DNA of 64,000 nucleotides from contig NZ_JBHRSW010000004.1 in the NCBI RefSeq assembly GCF_042646125.1, positions 62,001 through 126,000 on the forward strand, written 5' to 3'. Shown in pieces: positions 25,332 to 34,123 of this stretch (position 1 is the first letter of the stretch; each line of letters opens with the position of its first letter). The notes below the pieces were generated by a model. That model made no database searches, was not told the DNA's origin, and saw nothing but the letters and a program-made list of their open reading frames with translations. The translations under genes and the position numbers were made by a program. This stretch comes from Glaciecola flavus. GTDB taxonomy: Bacteria > Pseudomonadota > Gammaproteobacteria > Enterobacterales > Alteromonadaceae.

Positions 25332-27665
25332 TCAAATTTGTTTAGCAACTGAGACTTGTTCACTTGCCTGAGATTGGTTTGGTTTGCCTTTGTTGTCCAG
25401 CCAAATCAACAGTGGTGGCAAAAAGAAAAAATCTACAACTAAGGCAATAATAATCGTCATCGCAGTGAGTAGCCCCATATCGGCGTTCATCACAAAACTC
25501 GACTGCGCCAGTACTGCAAACCCTGCCGCCAGTACAAACGTCGTAACAATCAATGCTCTTCCAACATTGTCAAAGGCATAGTGCACTGCATCAATAGCAT
25601 CCAGTGACTTTTCTCTTTTAGCTCTGAGATATTTACTTAAAAAGTGTACCGTATCATCCACTACAATACCTAAAGTCATCCCCACAACCACTGACAATCC
25701 TAGGCCAACATAGCCATGGAAAAGTCCCCACATACCAAAACCAACCGCTGCAGGTACAAGATTGGGCACGAGACTAATCAACCCATACCGCCAACTCTTT
25801 AAAGCGATACCCAGCATCAATGAGATCAGCAGTAGAGCCAAACTTGTGCCCACAAGCATACTATAAATACTGCGCTGACCAATATGAGAGAACATTACAC
25901 TTGGGCTCGCAACAACAGCAGTGTAGCCATTGCCATTTTCAACAAACCATTGATTAATTGCTTGCTCAAGTGCCAACATTTCATTGCTAGTGATGTTTTG
26001 CAATGTTACTGATATTTTTGACGCCGACTTATCTACATTTAATTGATTATTTAAGTCTAAGCCATAAGGTAAGGACATTTCATAAAGCAGTAAATATTGT
26101 GCGGATAAGGCTTGGTCGTTTGGTAAGGTATAATAGTTTTCATCATCCGCATGCATGTTTTTGTTCAAGCGCTTCAGTGTATCGGTTATGGTATTGACGT
26201 GATCAACTGATTCAATGTTTCGTAACCACTCAGCAAAATCAGCCACCGTTTGTAAGTATAATGGACTATTTATACCACTGCTTTCGCCAGACTCGACGGA
26301 CACTTCTATTAGCGCCATACCTGAAATATTTCCTTGCATATAGTCAGCCGCAGTGCGAAATGCCACTGTTTCATCGAAATATTTGACGAAGTCGTCGTTT
26401 AATTCATTCTTAGGAAGGAACACCGAGCTCGCCATAATAATAGCAGCCATACTGGGCAAGAGTAGCTTCCTGTTCGAGACAACAAAACTCGACAATTTAT
26501 GCATTTGATTGATTTTGCCCTCTTCGTCAACTTTCACCCTGATTGGTAATACACGCAGCATGGCAGGAAAAAGAGTGATAGAAAAGACAAAGGCCAGCAT
26601 TACCCCGAGCGCAACCAAATTTCCCAGATCATGAAAAGGGGGCGAATCAGAAAAATTCATGCTCAAAAAGCCAATAGCGGTCGTCAAACTTGTTAAAAAT
26701 ATAGGTTGAAAATTTAATGCTAAGCTGCGTTTGATTGCATCTTGTTTTGTCGCACCTTTTCGCATTTCGTAAAACATAGAGGTCAAAATATGGATGCAGT
26801 CAGCAACGGCTAAGGTCAATATCATGGTAGGCGCAGAAGAAGATGGGCCTGTTAAATACATACCAGACCAACCGGCAAGTCCCATTGCAACCGCAATGCT
26901 GAGTATAATAATCACTACTGTCGCGATCGTTCCAGATATCGTACGTAGCAACACGCCAATGGTGACCACAACGATTAAAAACATAAGCGGTACTAGTGTC
27001 GCACTGTCATTTAAGGCCGCTTCAGTAAACGAGGTATTCATCATGACCATTCCGGCCAAATATACATCCGCATTAGGGTATTCGCTTAAATAAGTCGCTT
27101 TTATTTGTCGCGCACTTTCTGCCACTTCTGGCACTTCTTTACCAATATCCACACCGGGAAGCTGAACGGTTACATTGACAACCGACACATGCCCCGTAGG
27201 AGAAACCGTCTTATTAACCAAGAATGGCTCGTTTACCGCGATATCTTTGATCTTTGCGAGCGCAAGCTCATTGAGATTAGCCGTGCTTTCAACTAATTTT
27301 TCGACAATCATGTCATCTTCTTCAGCATAAGTATGCTGAAAATTTGTTACCGAATCGACTCGCGTTGAGTAAGGAATTTGCCAACTCGCTTTTGTCAGTG
27401 ATTTGAGCGAGGCTAAGTGCTCAGCTGAGAATACATTTCCGTCTTTAGGTGCAACCACAAACGCCACATTGTCCGTTTTGCTGTATACATTTTGCATTGC
27501 CTCAAAGGCCAGTAATTCTGGATTGTTTTCACCAAAAAACACACGATAATCGCCCTTGAATACTAAATTTTGCGCACCCATCGCAGCCAAAAAAGCAAAC
27601 ACAATACTAAAAGCAATGACCCACAAAGGGTGCTTGTTTACAAAATCAGATAGTTGATTAACCAT
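25332..27665 (-). CDS. MMPL/RND-superfamily transporter
   Basis: A 777-residue inner-membrane transporter with two halves, each one membrane segment, a large periplasmic loop and five more membrane segments, as in hopanoid transporter HpnN and MmpL proteins. Visible: FKGDYRVFFGENNPELLAFE in the first loop and, in the second half, VVVGMTLGIVVDDTVHFLSKY, with the acidic residues of the proton path. It probably moves lipids or hydrophobic molecules. I chose ATG 27665, since AAGGGA lies seven bases upstream; an ATG at 27683 has no ribosome site. The TetR-type operator at 27687-27699 and a TATAAT box sit directly upstream. Confidence 0.85.
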   Translation of the reverse strand: MVNQLSDFVNKHPLWVIAFSIVFAFLAAMGAQNLVFKGDYRVFFGENNPELLAFEAMQNVYSKTDNVAFVVAPKDGNVFSAEHLASLKSLTKASWQIPYSTRVDSVTNFQHTYAEEDDMIVEKLVESTANLNELALAKIKDIAVNEPFLVNKTVSPTGHVSVVNVTVQLPGVDIGKEVPEVAESARQIKATYLSEYPNADVYLAGMVMMNTSFTEAALNDSATLVPLMFLIVVVTIGVLLRTISGTIATVVIIILSIAVAMGLAGWSGMYLTGPSSSAPTMILTLAVADCIHILTSMFYEMRKGATKQDAIKRSLALNFQPIFLTSLTTAIGFLSMNFSDSPPFHDLGNLVALGVMLAFVFSITLFPAMLRVLPIRVKVDEEGKINQMHKLSSFVVSNRKLLLPSMAAIIMASSVFLPKNELNDDFVKYFDETVAFRTAADYMQGNISGMALIEVSVESGESSGINSPLYLQTVADFAEWLRNIESVDHVNTITDTLKRLNKNMHADDENYYTLPNDQALSAQYLLLYEMSLPYGLDLNNQLNVDKSASKISVTLQNITSNEMLALEQAINQWFVENGNGYTAVVASPSVMFSHIGQRSIYSMLVGTSLALLLISLMLGIALKSWRYGLISLVPNLVPAAVGFGMWGLFHGYVGLGLSVVVGMTLGIVVDDTVHFLSKYLRAKREKSLDAIDAVHYAFDNVGRALIVTTFVLAAGFAVLAQSSFVMNADMGLLTAMTIIIALVVDFFFLPPLLIWLDNKGKPNQSQASEQVSVAKQI

Positions 27666-27686
27666 AATTCGATCCCTTGACATTAT

Positions 27687-27704
27687 TGACGTTTCGTCAT
27701 TATA
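27687..27704 (-). promoter_or_regulatory. TetR-type operator and -10 box of the MMPL operon
   Basis: The palindrome TGACG-N3-CGTCA (27687-27699) is followed on the plus strand by ATTATA, i.e. TATAAT on the minus strand at 27699-27704. The box overlaps the operator edge. The same palindrome occurs before the TetR gene at 28588-28604. Confidence 0.7.
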
Positions 27705-27786
27705 AGTATTTTAAAAACGACTCATTGAGCCGTTCAGTTCATTGGCGATTGCAAACCGAAGATCACCAACATGTAAGAGGATACGT

Positions 27787-28539
27787 CTATAAATCTAAGC
27801 GAAGGCCAGCTTGCGCCAATTTTGCTAATTCCTCTGGGAATATCGTTTCCAATGCTTTGACTACCTCTTTCTTGTAGTCTCGGTCACCACTCAAAGGCAG
27901 CCATTGCATACCATCTAACAGAAAATTGTTGTTGTTAAACAGCTCTCTCTCTACTTTCAAACCGGCGCGAACATCACATTTCTCATCCTGTTGACTCAAT
28001 AGCGAAATGATACCGTAAGCCATGGACCAATTTGAAAAACATACCTGTTCCACACCCATCGTTTCAGGCATCTTAAAATGCTGCTTGTCCACCGCTTCTT
28101 GAATGATACCGCCTATAATTAGTAAAAGAGTTGTTTGCTTAGCTTCAAATGTATCAATCCGCGTCTGAGCGCATCTTTCCAAAACACTTGGGCTCCTCGC
28201 GCACAACTCCACCGTAAACAAAACAGGATGTAATAGGGAATACATCAAATAAGAAAAATTCACCAACAACATCCTTTCTCTAGGCGAACCCTCGTATTTT
28301 GCCGCTCGAGCAAAAAAATCACACAGAATGACAAGTGATTGATTATTGATCGCTAGGATGACATCTTCTTTGCCATTAAAGTGTTTATATACCGTACCTT
28401 TGGAAAACGGCACTGACGCCACTACTTTGTCCATAGTGAAATTCTCTACACCCTCACGTTCAATAATATTTAACGCAGCCTCAATAATCATCTGCTCCCG
28501 AGCTAGCAGACTTTGTTCATCTAACACACGAGGTGACAT
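27787..28539 (-). CDS. TetR-family transcriptional regulator
   Basis: A 250-residue regulator with a typical N-terminal helix-turn-helix: IIEAALNIIEREGVENFTMDKV, in pieces AALNIIEREGVENFTM and PFSKGTVYKHFNGKEDVI (residues ~20-65), then a helical ligand-binding domain. It lies just upstream of the MMPL operon on the same strand. A perfect palindrome before its own promoter and a matching one before the MMPL gene indicate that it represses both itself and the export operon, probably released by the exported compound or a related lipid. The inducer is unknown. Confidence 0.88.
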   Translation of the reverse strand: MSPRVLDEQSLLAREQMIIEAALNIIEREGVENFTMDKVVASVPFSKGTVYKHFNGKEDVILAINNQSLVILCDFFARAAKYEGSPRERMLLVNFSYLMYSLLHPVLFTVELCARSPSVLERCAQTRIDTFEAKQTTLLLIIGGIIQEAVDKQHFKMPETMGVEQVCFSNWSMAYGIISLLSQQDEKCDVRAGLKVERELFNNNNFLLDGMQWLPLSGDRDYKKEVVKALETIFPEELAKLAQAGLRLDL

Positions 28540-28587
28540 CTAATTCTTAATCACTCTTATAAATCGCTTCAAACAAAAAAACCCAAT

Positions 28588-28604
28588 AATGACGATTCGT
28601 CATT
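28588..28604 (-). promoter_or_regulatory. TetR-type operator before the tetR gene
   Basis: Perfect palindrome AATGACGA-T-TCGTCATT. It lies directly downstream of the predicted promoter at 28608-28635, where bound repressor would block transcription. The core TGACG-N3-CGTCA is the same as at 27687. Confidence 0.75.
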
Positions 28605-28607
28605 TAT

Positions 28608-28635
28608 AGTGTAGATTAAAGAACATATTTGTCAA
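28608..28635 (-). promoter_or_regulatory. Sigma-70 promoter of the tetR gene
   Basis: On the minus strand TTGACA (28635-28630) and TACACT (28613-28608) are spaced by 16 bases; TATAAA overlaps as an alternative -10. The -35 is a perfect consensus. Confidence 0.55.
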
Positions 28636-28712
28636 CGGTAAATTCTGCAGAGTTCGGATTTAGCCTAGTAAAGCCCCAAAACAAAGTAACAGGGCTCGGA
28701 TAAACACGATCA

Positions 28713-29468
28713 TTAAAAGTCGCTAGGAATCCGCCCAGTAGTGATGTAATGCGCCCAATCGCTTCGTTTTCGAGCAGCACACTCTGCTGCAGCACGGTCA
28801 ATATCATAGGGAACCCTTATGTGCTCGATAAACCAAGCAGCATTGTCGTTTTTTTCAATAAGCGCATAGGACGCAAAAGGGTTAAAATTTTCCATTGCAT
28901 GTTTATAAGGTAAATCATCCGTGTAGGCCTGCAAGCCGACACTTCCAGGATTAACGATCCACTGTTTTGTACTCAAGTAAATAGCGCGCGGAATATGGGT
29001 ATGACCACAACAAATCACCTTGGAGTTTTGTCCACCCGACAAGTACACTATATCTTTGTCTTCACGAATGCGCGGCCGACCTGACTCAACATTCTCCAAG
29101 AAATAAATCAAATCACTTTGTGGACTGCCATGACACAAATACACATCTTCAGTCAGCTGTTTATCAAAAGGCAGTGATTTTAGCCATGTGATCGCGTCTT
29201 TTTCCAAATCATCAAGAATAAACTGCATGGTAGGATTGGAGGCGATTTCGTCTTGCGTAGACTCATATATTTGCCGATCTTGATTGCCCGATATTGTCAC
29301 AAAATCGTGTTGCATCAATAATTCAAACGTTTGCTTTGGCGCAATCGGCCCATACAAAATATCACCAAGGTTTGCACAAACATCCACCCCTCGCCTTTCT
29401 ATATCCTTGATAACGGCATCTAAGGCATACACGTTGCTATGAATATCAGAAATCAGTGCTATTTTCAT
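28713..29468 (-). CDS. Metallophosphoesterase
   Basis: A 251-residue calcineurin-like phosphoesterase. The metal-binding motifs are all present in order: ISDIHSN (start), GDILYGP, GNQDR, CHGSP and GHTH. Family members (YfcE-like) cleave phosphodiesters or small phosphate esters with Mn or Fe; the natural substrate is unknown. The start ATG overlaps the end of the upstream carbon-nitrogen hydrolase by four bases, so both are co-translated. Confidence 0.87.
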   Translation of the reverse strand: MKIALISDIHSNVYALDAVIKDIERRGVDVCANLGDILYGPIAPKQTFELLMQHDFVTISGNQDRQIYESTQDEIASNPTMQFILDDLEKDAITWLKSLPFDKQLTEDVYLCHGSPQSDLIYFLENVESGRPRIREDKDIVYLSGGQNSKVICCGHTHIPRAIYLSTKQWIVNPGSVGLQAYTDDLPYKHAMENFNPFASYALIEKNDNAAWFIEHIRVPYDIDRAAAECAARKRSDWAHYITTGRIPSDF

Positions 29469-30199
29469 AAATCTATAGATGTTGAATAGGCGGTATTGTT
29501 TGCTTTATCAAATACCACTATACCCGATTGTTTTTCATCAAGAGAGGCTAAACAATTACCTTGCTCATCCCATATTGCACTGCAACCGAAAGACACAAAG
29601 TTATCAGCAGGACCAAGACCATTTGACATCATTACAGTAATGCCAAATTGCTTTGCAATCTTTGCATAATGCACATACCCTCGTTCGACGCCCTCCTTGT
29701 TCTTTGCAACGCTTGCAAGATAAAAATTAGCGTCGGCAGACACAGCTTGTTCAACATGAGGCATTAGCATTGATTCGTAGCAAATAGCAGGGGCGAGAAT
29801 ATTGTTGTCGCACCCAATGTAAACTGATTGCTCACCTGCGACAAAATAAGGCAGCTCATCTTCATGTAAGATTTGCTTGGCATACAAACTACGTGCTTGT
29901 TGGGGTTGAAAGATGACTTGTCCAATTTGCAAGGCCTTGTCTTTTTTAACAGGTATACCTAGACAAATAATGATGTTGTTTTCATCACTCAAGGTTTGGA
30001 AAACTTGCAGGTTTTGGTCGTCAACAGATATTGCTGAATCGCACGCGTTTTCCGCTTCGTAGTTAGAAAGAGAGAGTTCTGGGAAAAATATTAAATCACA
30101 GTTGTGCTCCACCGCAACCTTAGTTAACTTGATGTGCTTAGAGATATTCCCTTGAATATCTCCTGATTTTGACTGAAGCTGAGCTGCGGCTAGCTTCAT
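29465..30199 (-). CDS. Carbon-nitrogen hydrolase (nitrilase superfamily)
   Basis: A 244-residue enzyme with the nitrilase Glu-Lys-Cys triad: Glu in FFPELSLSNYE, Lys in YAKQILHEDE and Cys in PAICYESML. Family members hydrolyse amides or nitriles, for example omega-amides and carbamoyl compounds. The spacing after the cysteine and the MMSNGLGPADN stretch do not point to one subfamily. It overlaps the phosphoesterase gene by four bases and follows the EF-hand gene by 31 bases. Confidence 0.87.
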   Translation of the reverse strand: MKLAAAQLQSKSGDIQGNISKHIKLTKVAVEHNCDLIFFPELSLSNYEAENACDSAISVDDQNLQVFQTLSDENNIIICLGIPVKKDKALQIGQVIFQPQQARSLYAKQILHEDELPYFVAGEQSVYIGCDNNILAPAICYESMLMPHVEQAVSADANFYLASVAKNKEGVERGYVHYAKIAKQFGITVMMSNGLGPADNFVSFGCSAIWDEQGNCLASLDEKQSGIVVFDKANNTAYSTSIDL

Positions 30200-30230
30200 C
30201 TATTACCCCACGAGTGACACCGTGCGTGGC

Positions 30231-30488
30231 TTAGTACTCCCACCAGCACTCATTCCACCAAGTAAGAAACTCTTCAAAATCAATGTAACCGTCACTGTTA
30301 CCATCAATCAAATTAAAGCCTTCTTCAACATGACTGGCTTTTGTCTTTGGTGACAATATTGTCAGTAATTCGACAAACTCTTTTAAATCAATTTGACCAT
30401 TTTTGTCTTGGTCAAAAAAATCAAAGTCTTTGCGAATTGAAGCGATTTGCTCTTGGCTTAATTTGTTTTCGGTACTTGTCTCGCTCAT
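30231..30488 (-). CDS. Two-EF-hand calcium-binding protein
   Basis: An 85-residue acidic protein with two complete EF-hand loops: DQDKNGQIDLKEF and DGNSDGYIDFEEF, each with Asp at positions 1, 3 and 5 (Asn/Ser variants) and Glu at 12. No signal peptide is visible, so it should be cytoplasmic and act as a calmodulin-like sensor or buffer. ATG 30488 with GGGGAA upstream is better than the TTG five codons earlier. Neighbours are trhO upstream and the nitrilase-phosphoesterase pair downstream; no target protein is evident. Confidence 0.85.
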   Translation of the reverse strand: MSETSTENKLSQEQIASIRKDFDFFDQDKNGQIDLKEFVELLTILSPKTKASHVEEGFNLIDGNSDGYIDFEEFLTWWNECWWEY

Positions 30489-30563
30489 TAGCGCATTCCC
30501 CAACTATACTCTAAGTCTTAAGTTTACTCTGATACACAAGCCAGTGTCTAGCTAAAAGCCGCA

Positions 30564-30610
30564 ATGGATATACTCGCAGCGGTTTTGCGGTAATAGAGGA
30601 TGAACTTCCA
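30564..30610 (-). repeat. Decayed half copy of the 37749-37898 inverted repeat
   Basis: Bases 30564-30589 are identical, on the opposite strand, to 37791-37816 (26 of 26), and GAACTTCCA at 30602-30610 matches the same arm further out with a slightly shorter spacer (12 instead of 15). It lies in the gap between the EF-hand and trhO genes, and has lost its second arm. Confidence 0.7.
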
Positions 30611-30627
30611 TGTATAACCCAAAGGCA

Positions 30628-31611
30628 TTACCTATTTGATAATGCACGTTGTCGCTGTTCTTCTGCCTTTGCTTGGCGCTTTTGCAACATAACATCGCGT
30701 GCGCCTGTGCCGACGTGTTCTTCATCTCGTTTTTTAGCAAGGTTAACTTGTTTCTCGCGCTCTCTAAATCGCGCTAATTGTTCATCTGTGTGTGTCCCAA
30801 AGCACTTAGGACAACTGACCCCTTTCTCATACTGAGGGCTTTGTTTATCTTCTTCTGTTATCGGTAGTCGGCAGCCGTAACACTGGTCGTAGTGACTCTT
30901 CTCTAAGTCATGGTTGACTGCCACTCGGTTATCGAATACGAAACAATCGCCTTCCCACAAGGATTCTTCTTTTGGTACATCTTCCAGATACTGCAAAATC
31001 CCCCCTTCCAAGTGATAAACCTCATCAAAGCCTTTTTCTTTTAGAAAAGCCGTGGATTTTTCACAACGAATTCCCCCTGTACAAAACATCGCCACTTTTT
31101 TGTGCTTTTCAGGGTCGAGCGTGTTTTCTACGTATTCAGGAAACTCACGAAAAGACGCCGTATTGGGGTTAATAGCATGTTTGAAGGTACCGATTTCTAT
31201 TTCGTAGTCATTGCGCGTATCAACGACTACTACCTCGGGATCAGAAATCAAGGCATTCCAATCTTGGGGTTTTACATAGGTGCCGACCGTTCTTTTGGGA
31301 TCAATACCTTCTACACCCATCGTCACAATTTCTTTCTTTAACTTAACTTTTGTTCGATAAAACGGCTGTTCATCATGCCAAGAAAATTTGTGTGAAATTG
31401 GATTGATGCGACTGTCAGCATTCAAGTAATCGAGTAAGCTCTGAATATTTTCTCGGGTGCCGGAGACCGTGCCATTGATACCCTCAAGGGCTAGGAGCAA
31501 GGTGCCTTTTATGTTGTTTTTTTCCATAAACTCACATAGCGGTTTACGGATATCTTTGTAATTGTCGAGCGCAACAAATTTGTACATCGCGCATACAAGG
31601 TAATTTTTCAT
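30628..31611 (-). CDS. trhO: tRNA uridine(34) hydroxylase, rhodanese type
   Basis: Oxygen-dependent enzyme that makes 5-hydroxyuridine at the wobble base of tRNA. The 327-residue protein has the family's N-terminal domain (YKFVALDNY, GTLLLALEGINGTVSG) and a rhodanese domain with the catalytic loop FCTGGIRCEKS. A cysteine-rich segment follows (CYGCRLPITEEDK, CPKCFG), as in E. coli TrhO/YceA. Start chosen at ATG 31611 with AAGGA upstream; the longer frame is unsupported. The C-terminal tail is basic and may contact tRNA. Confidence 0.93.
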   Translation of the reverse strand: MKNYLVCAMYKFVALDNYKDIRKPLCEFMEKNNIKGTLLLALEGINGTVSGTRENIQSLLDYLNADSRINPISHKFSWHDEQPFYRTKVKLKKEIVTMGVEGIDPKRTVGTYVKPQDWNALISDPEVVVVDTRNDYEIEIGTFKHAINPNTASFREFPEYVENTLDPEKHKKVAMFCTGGIRCEKSTAFLKEKGFDEVYHLEGGILQYLEDVPKEESLWEGDCFVFDNRVAVNHDLEKSHYDQCYGCRLPITEEDKQSPQYEKGVSCPKCFGTHTDEQLARFREREKQVNLAKKRDEEHVGTGARDVMLQKRQAKAEEQRQRALSNR

Positions 31612-31719
31612 CTTTGATCCTTTGCTTGTTGGAACGTAAAACCAATGCAAAACTGCGGCGCGCAATCTAGCACAAAGCCTTTTACAAAGCGAGAAAAGCA
31701 AATGAAAACTTGATGTATA

Positions 31720-32220
31720 TCAATCCATTTTTTTAAGTTTTAGTGCTTGCAGTATTTCATAGAGTTGAAGTGGGTCGGCAGTCATACCCTCACCTAAGTC
31801 GGCATCTTCGCCGTGCGCTAGTCGATTTTGAGCATGGTGTGAAGCATTGTGAACCACTTCATCTTCAATCTTATTAGCATTGTTGTGAATGGATAAAATG
31901 TCTGACCATAAGGCATTTGCGAGTGTAAAGCTGGCTACTTGCTTTTTATCCAAAAGCTCATTAAGTGCTTGTTGTTGCGCATACGTTGTGGGGTCAGCGG
32001 CAAGCTTATACGGTGTGTAATAGCCAGTACTCCTTTGACTAGTCACATCTGAAAACACATCAGTGTCCTCTAACGCAATATGCTCTCTCACCAACGCATC
32101 TTGCAAAATACCAGCAAACAAACCCAAAGTGGCTGTATTTGCATCGCCCACTTCGCCCAAATGCTTATTGAGCGATGTTTGATGTTCAATAAAATTGTCG
32201 AGTGAAATGAATTGCGGCAT
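31720..32220 (-). CDS. Conserved protein of unknown function
   Basis: A 166-residue cytoplasmic protein, no signal or membrane segment. The pattern LGLFAGILQDALVRE, a central ANALWSDIL and a C-terminal DPLQLYEILQALK recalls the VC2046/SO_2500 family of conserved gammaproteobacterial hypotheticals; this is from memory and not certain. A histidine-rich stretch, NASHHAQNRLAHG, could bind metal. ATG 32220 is preferred to the TTG/ATG at 32292 because the upstream 24 residues are arginine-rich and unlike the rest; no clear ribosome site. Confidence 0.6.
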   Translation of the reverse strand: MPQFISLDNFIEHQTSLNKHLGEVGDANTATLGLFAGILQDALVREHIALEDTDVFSDVTSQRSTGYYTPYKLAADPTTYAQQQALNELLDKKQVASFTLANALWSDILSIHNNANKIEDEVVHNASHHAQNRLAHGEDADLGEGMTADPLQLYEILQALKLKKMD

Positions 32221-32435
32221 GAGCAAGTTTTGCCTATCAATTTGAGTTATTTTATACGCACGGCGTGTGCGTCTAGTTACTATACATGGCATGCCCTAAA
32301 CATCGCCATGTATTTTGTTATCGGCCTTTACCACCAATACTCAAGGGAACACAATTTGGAACGATATATACATTAGCTACTAAACAAAAGCGCAATGCCG
32401 CGCCTCTTCCCTAAATCGAGCGAAAATTAAGTTCA

Positions 32436-34085
32436 ATGGAAAAACTGGATTATTCAGATAAACGTTGCCTTCTGGTTGAAGATAGACGACCTTTTCTTTT
32501 ATTACTCAAAGGCTTACTTAGTAACCTTGGAGCCAAACGCGTGACGACTGAACTGACCGCAGAAGGTGGTTTGAAAGCCTGTAAAAACACACGATACGAC
32601 ATAATCATTTGTGATCTCCACTTAGGAAATAACCGCAAAAATGGCTTTGAGCTCTTAGAAGAGATAAGAAAACGCCGCTTGGTAAAACCTTCTACTGTTT
32701 TTATCATGATTAGCGGTGACAGTGCCAAAAGCATGGTTTTAGGCTCCATAGAAAAACAACCCGACGACTACCTCATAAAACCCTTTTCCCAAGCGCAGCT
32801 TAATGCACGTATTACACGGGCAACTGCTAGGCGTGTCACTTTAGCGTCTTTGTACAGTCAAATAGATTACGAAAAATTCGACCTAGCAATAGAAAACTGC
32901 AAGCATTTTTTAGAAGTTGAACCTCGATACACCTCTCACTGCTTAAAACTACTCGTTAATTTGTATTGGAAAACGAAAAACTACCAAGCAGCCAATAAAC
33001 TATTGCAAAAAATCCTAGATGAGCGCCCGATGCACTGGGCCGCTTGCGCTATGGCGAAAACACAGCTGTTGATGCAAAACTACGAAAAAGCAATCGAGCT
33101 TGGCAAAAAAGTGATTGATAATTCAGCCAATAGTGTCGAAGCCTATGACATCGTTGCCGAAGCGTATTTATTACTCGATAAAAAACCCGAAGCGCTGAAA
33201 TACATTCAAGATGCGTTGAGCCTTTCCCCATTTTCCATCGAAAGACATTTCAGTGTTTGTGAAATTGCCAGAGAAAACGGTGATTACGAAATCGCCATGG
33301 ATAGCGCAAAAGCCATCTACGACTTATCACGCCGCTCAGTACATAAAAATGTTAACCACTTATGTGGTTACGTAAGAAGTATTCTCGACTTTGCAGAGAA
33401 TGCACCAGACAAAAAAATAAAAAATCGCCAAATTCAAGAAACCCTACTAACAATGCAGCGCCTGCAGCACGATGAATTGGTATCAAGCAAACGAGAAGAT
33501 TTTGATTTTAAGATTTTCGAGCAAATTGTTGTAGCCCGCATGCAATATCTAGACGGTAAGCAAACCGAAGCTAAGCGAATTTTGGAAGAAGCACAAATCA
33601 AAATCGAAAAGGAATTTACTGAATACCCTGTATCCATGGCAGCAGATAGTCTTAAACTTATGTTTGATATGGGAGACTTTGAAGAGGCCAACAAACTTGT
33701 CAAACTCTTAAAACAAAATCCAAACAAAATCGATAGCGCCATTCGCTATTTAATGGAAACAGAGCAAAGTAGCGCAGAAACATCCAGAAATAAATACGTT
33801 GAGCATACCAAAAAAGGCATTGCGCTATACAGCAACGGAAACTTTCACGATGCATTTGAAGAGTTTCAGTTGGCGAAAAAAGTCGCCCCCCTTAATATCG
33901 GTGTTAACCTCAACTTGCTGCAATGCTTGGTTAAATTGATAAAAGCCAGTAAGAAGCCAGATCCAAACCTAATAAAAGATGCAAAAGACATACATCGCTT
34001 TGTAAAAAACATGCCACTTAAAAACACCCATTTAAAAAAATACGAAGAAATGAAAGAGGAAGTGTTTTCCACTGTTGGGGACTAG
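32436..34085 (+). CDS. Response regulator with a TPR output region
   Basis: A 549-residue protein: a receiver domain (residues 9-120) with acidic pocket VEDRR, phosphoacceptor Asp60 in IICDLHLG, Ser in MISGD and Lys115 in LIKPF, then ~400 residues of tetratricopeptide-like helical repeats (NYQAANKLLQKILDERP, NYEKAIELGKKVIDNS, KPEALKYIQDALSLSP). There is no DNA-binding or enzymatic output, so it should act by binding partners. A second gene with the same design lies at 56964. No kinase is adjacent; the orphan kinase at 11568 is a candidate only by default. Confidence 0.87.
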   Translation: MEKLDYSDKRCLLVEDRRPFLLLLKGLLSNLGAKRVTTELTAEGGLKACKNTRYDIIICDLHLGNNRKNGFELLEEIRKRRLVKPSTVFIMISGDSAKSMVLGSIEKQPDDYLIKPFSQAQLNARITRATARRVTLASLYSQIDYEKFDLAIENCKHFLEVEPRYTSHCLKLLVNLYWKTKNYQAANKLLQKILDERPMHWAACAMAKTQLLMQNYEKAIELGKKVIDNSANSVEAYDIVAEAYLLLDKKPEALKYIQDALSLSPFSIERHFSVCEIARENGDYEIAMDSAKAIYDLSRRSVHKNVNHLCGYVRSILDFAENAPDKKIKNRQIQETLLTMQRLQHDELVSSKREDFDFKIFEQIVVARMQYLDGKQTEAKRILEEAQIKIEKEFTEYPVSMAADSLKLMFDMGDFEEANKLVKLLKQNPNKIDSAIRYLMETEQSSAETSRNKYVEHTKKGIALYSNGNFHDAFEEFQLAKKVAPLNIGVNLNLLQCLVKLIKASKKPDPNLIKDAKDIHRFVKNMPLKNTHLKKYEEMKEEVFSTVGD

Positions 34086-34123
34086 CGGTGGCGGATATAT
34101 ACCGAAAAAAAATGCCGTAAAGT

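Noticed and set aside
30552..30740. 62-residue minus-strand frame overlapping the trhO end
   Set aside because: Its C-terminal peptide comes from the half copy of the repeat and its N-terminal part overlaps trhO in another frame.
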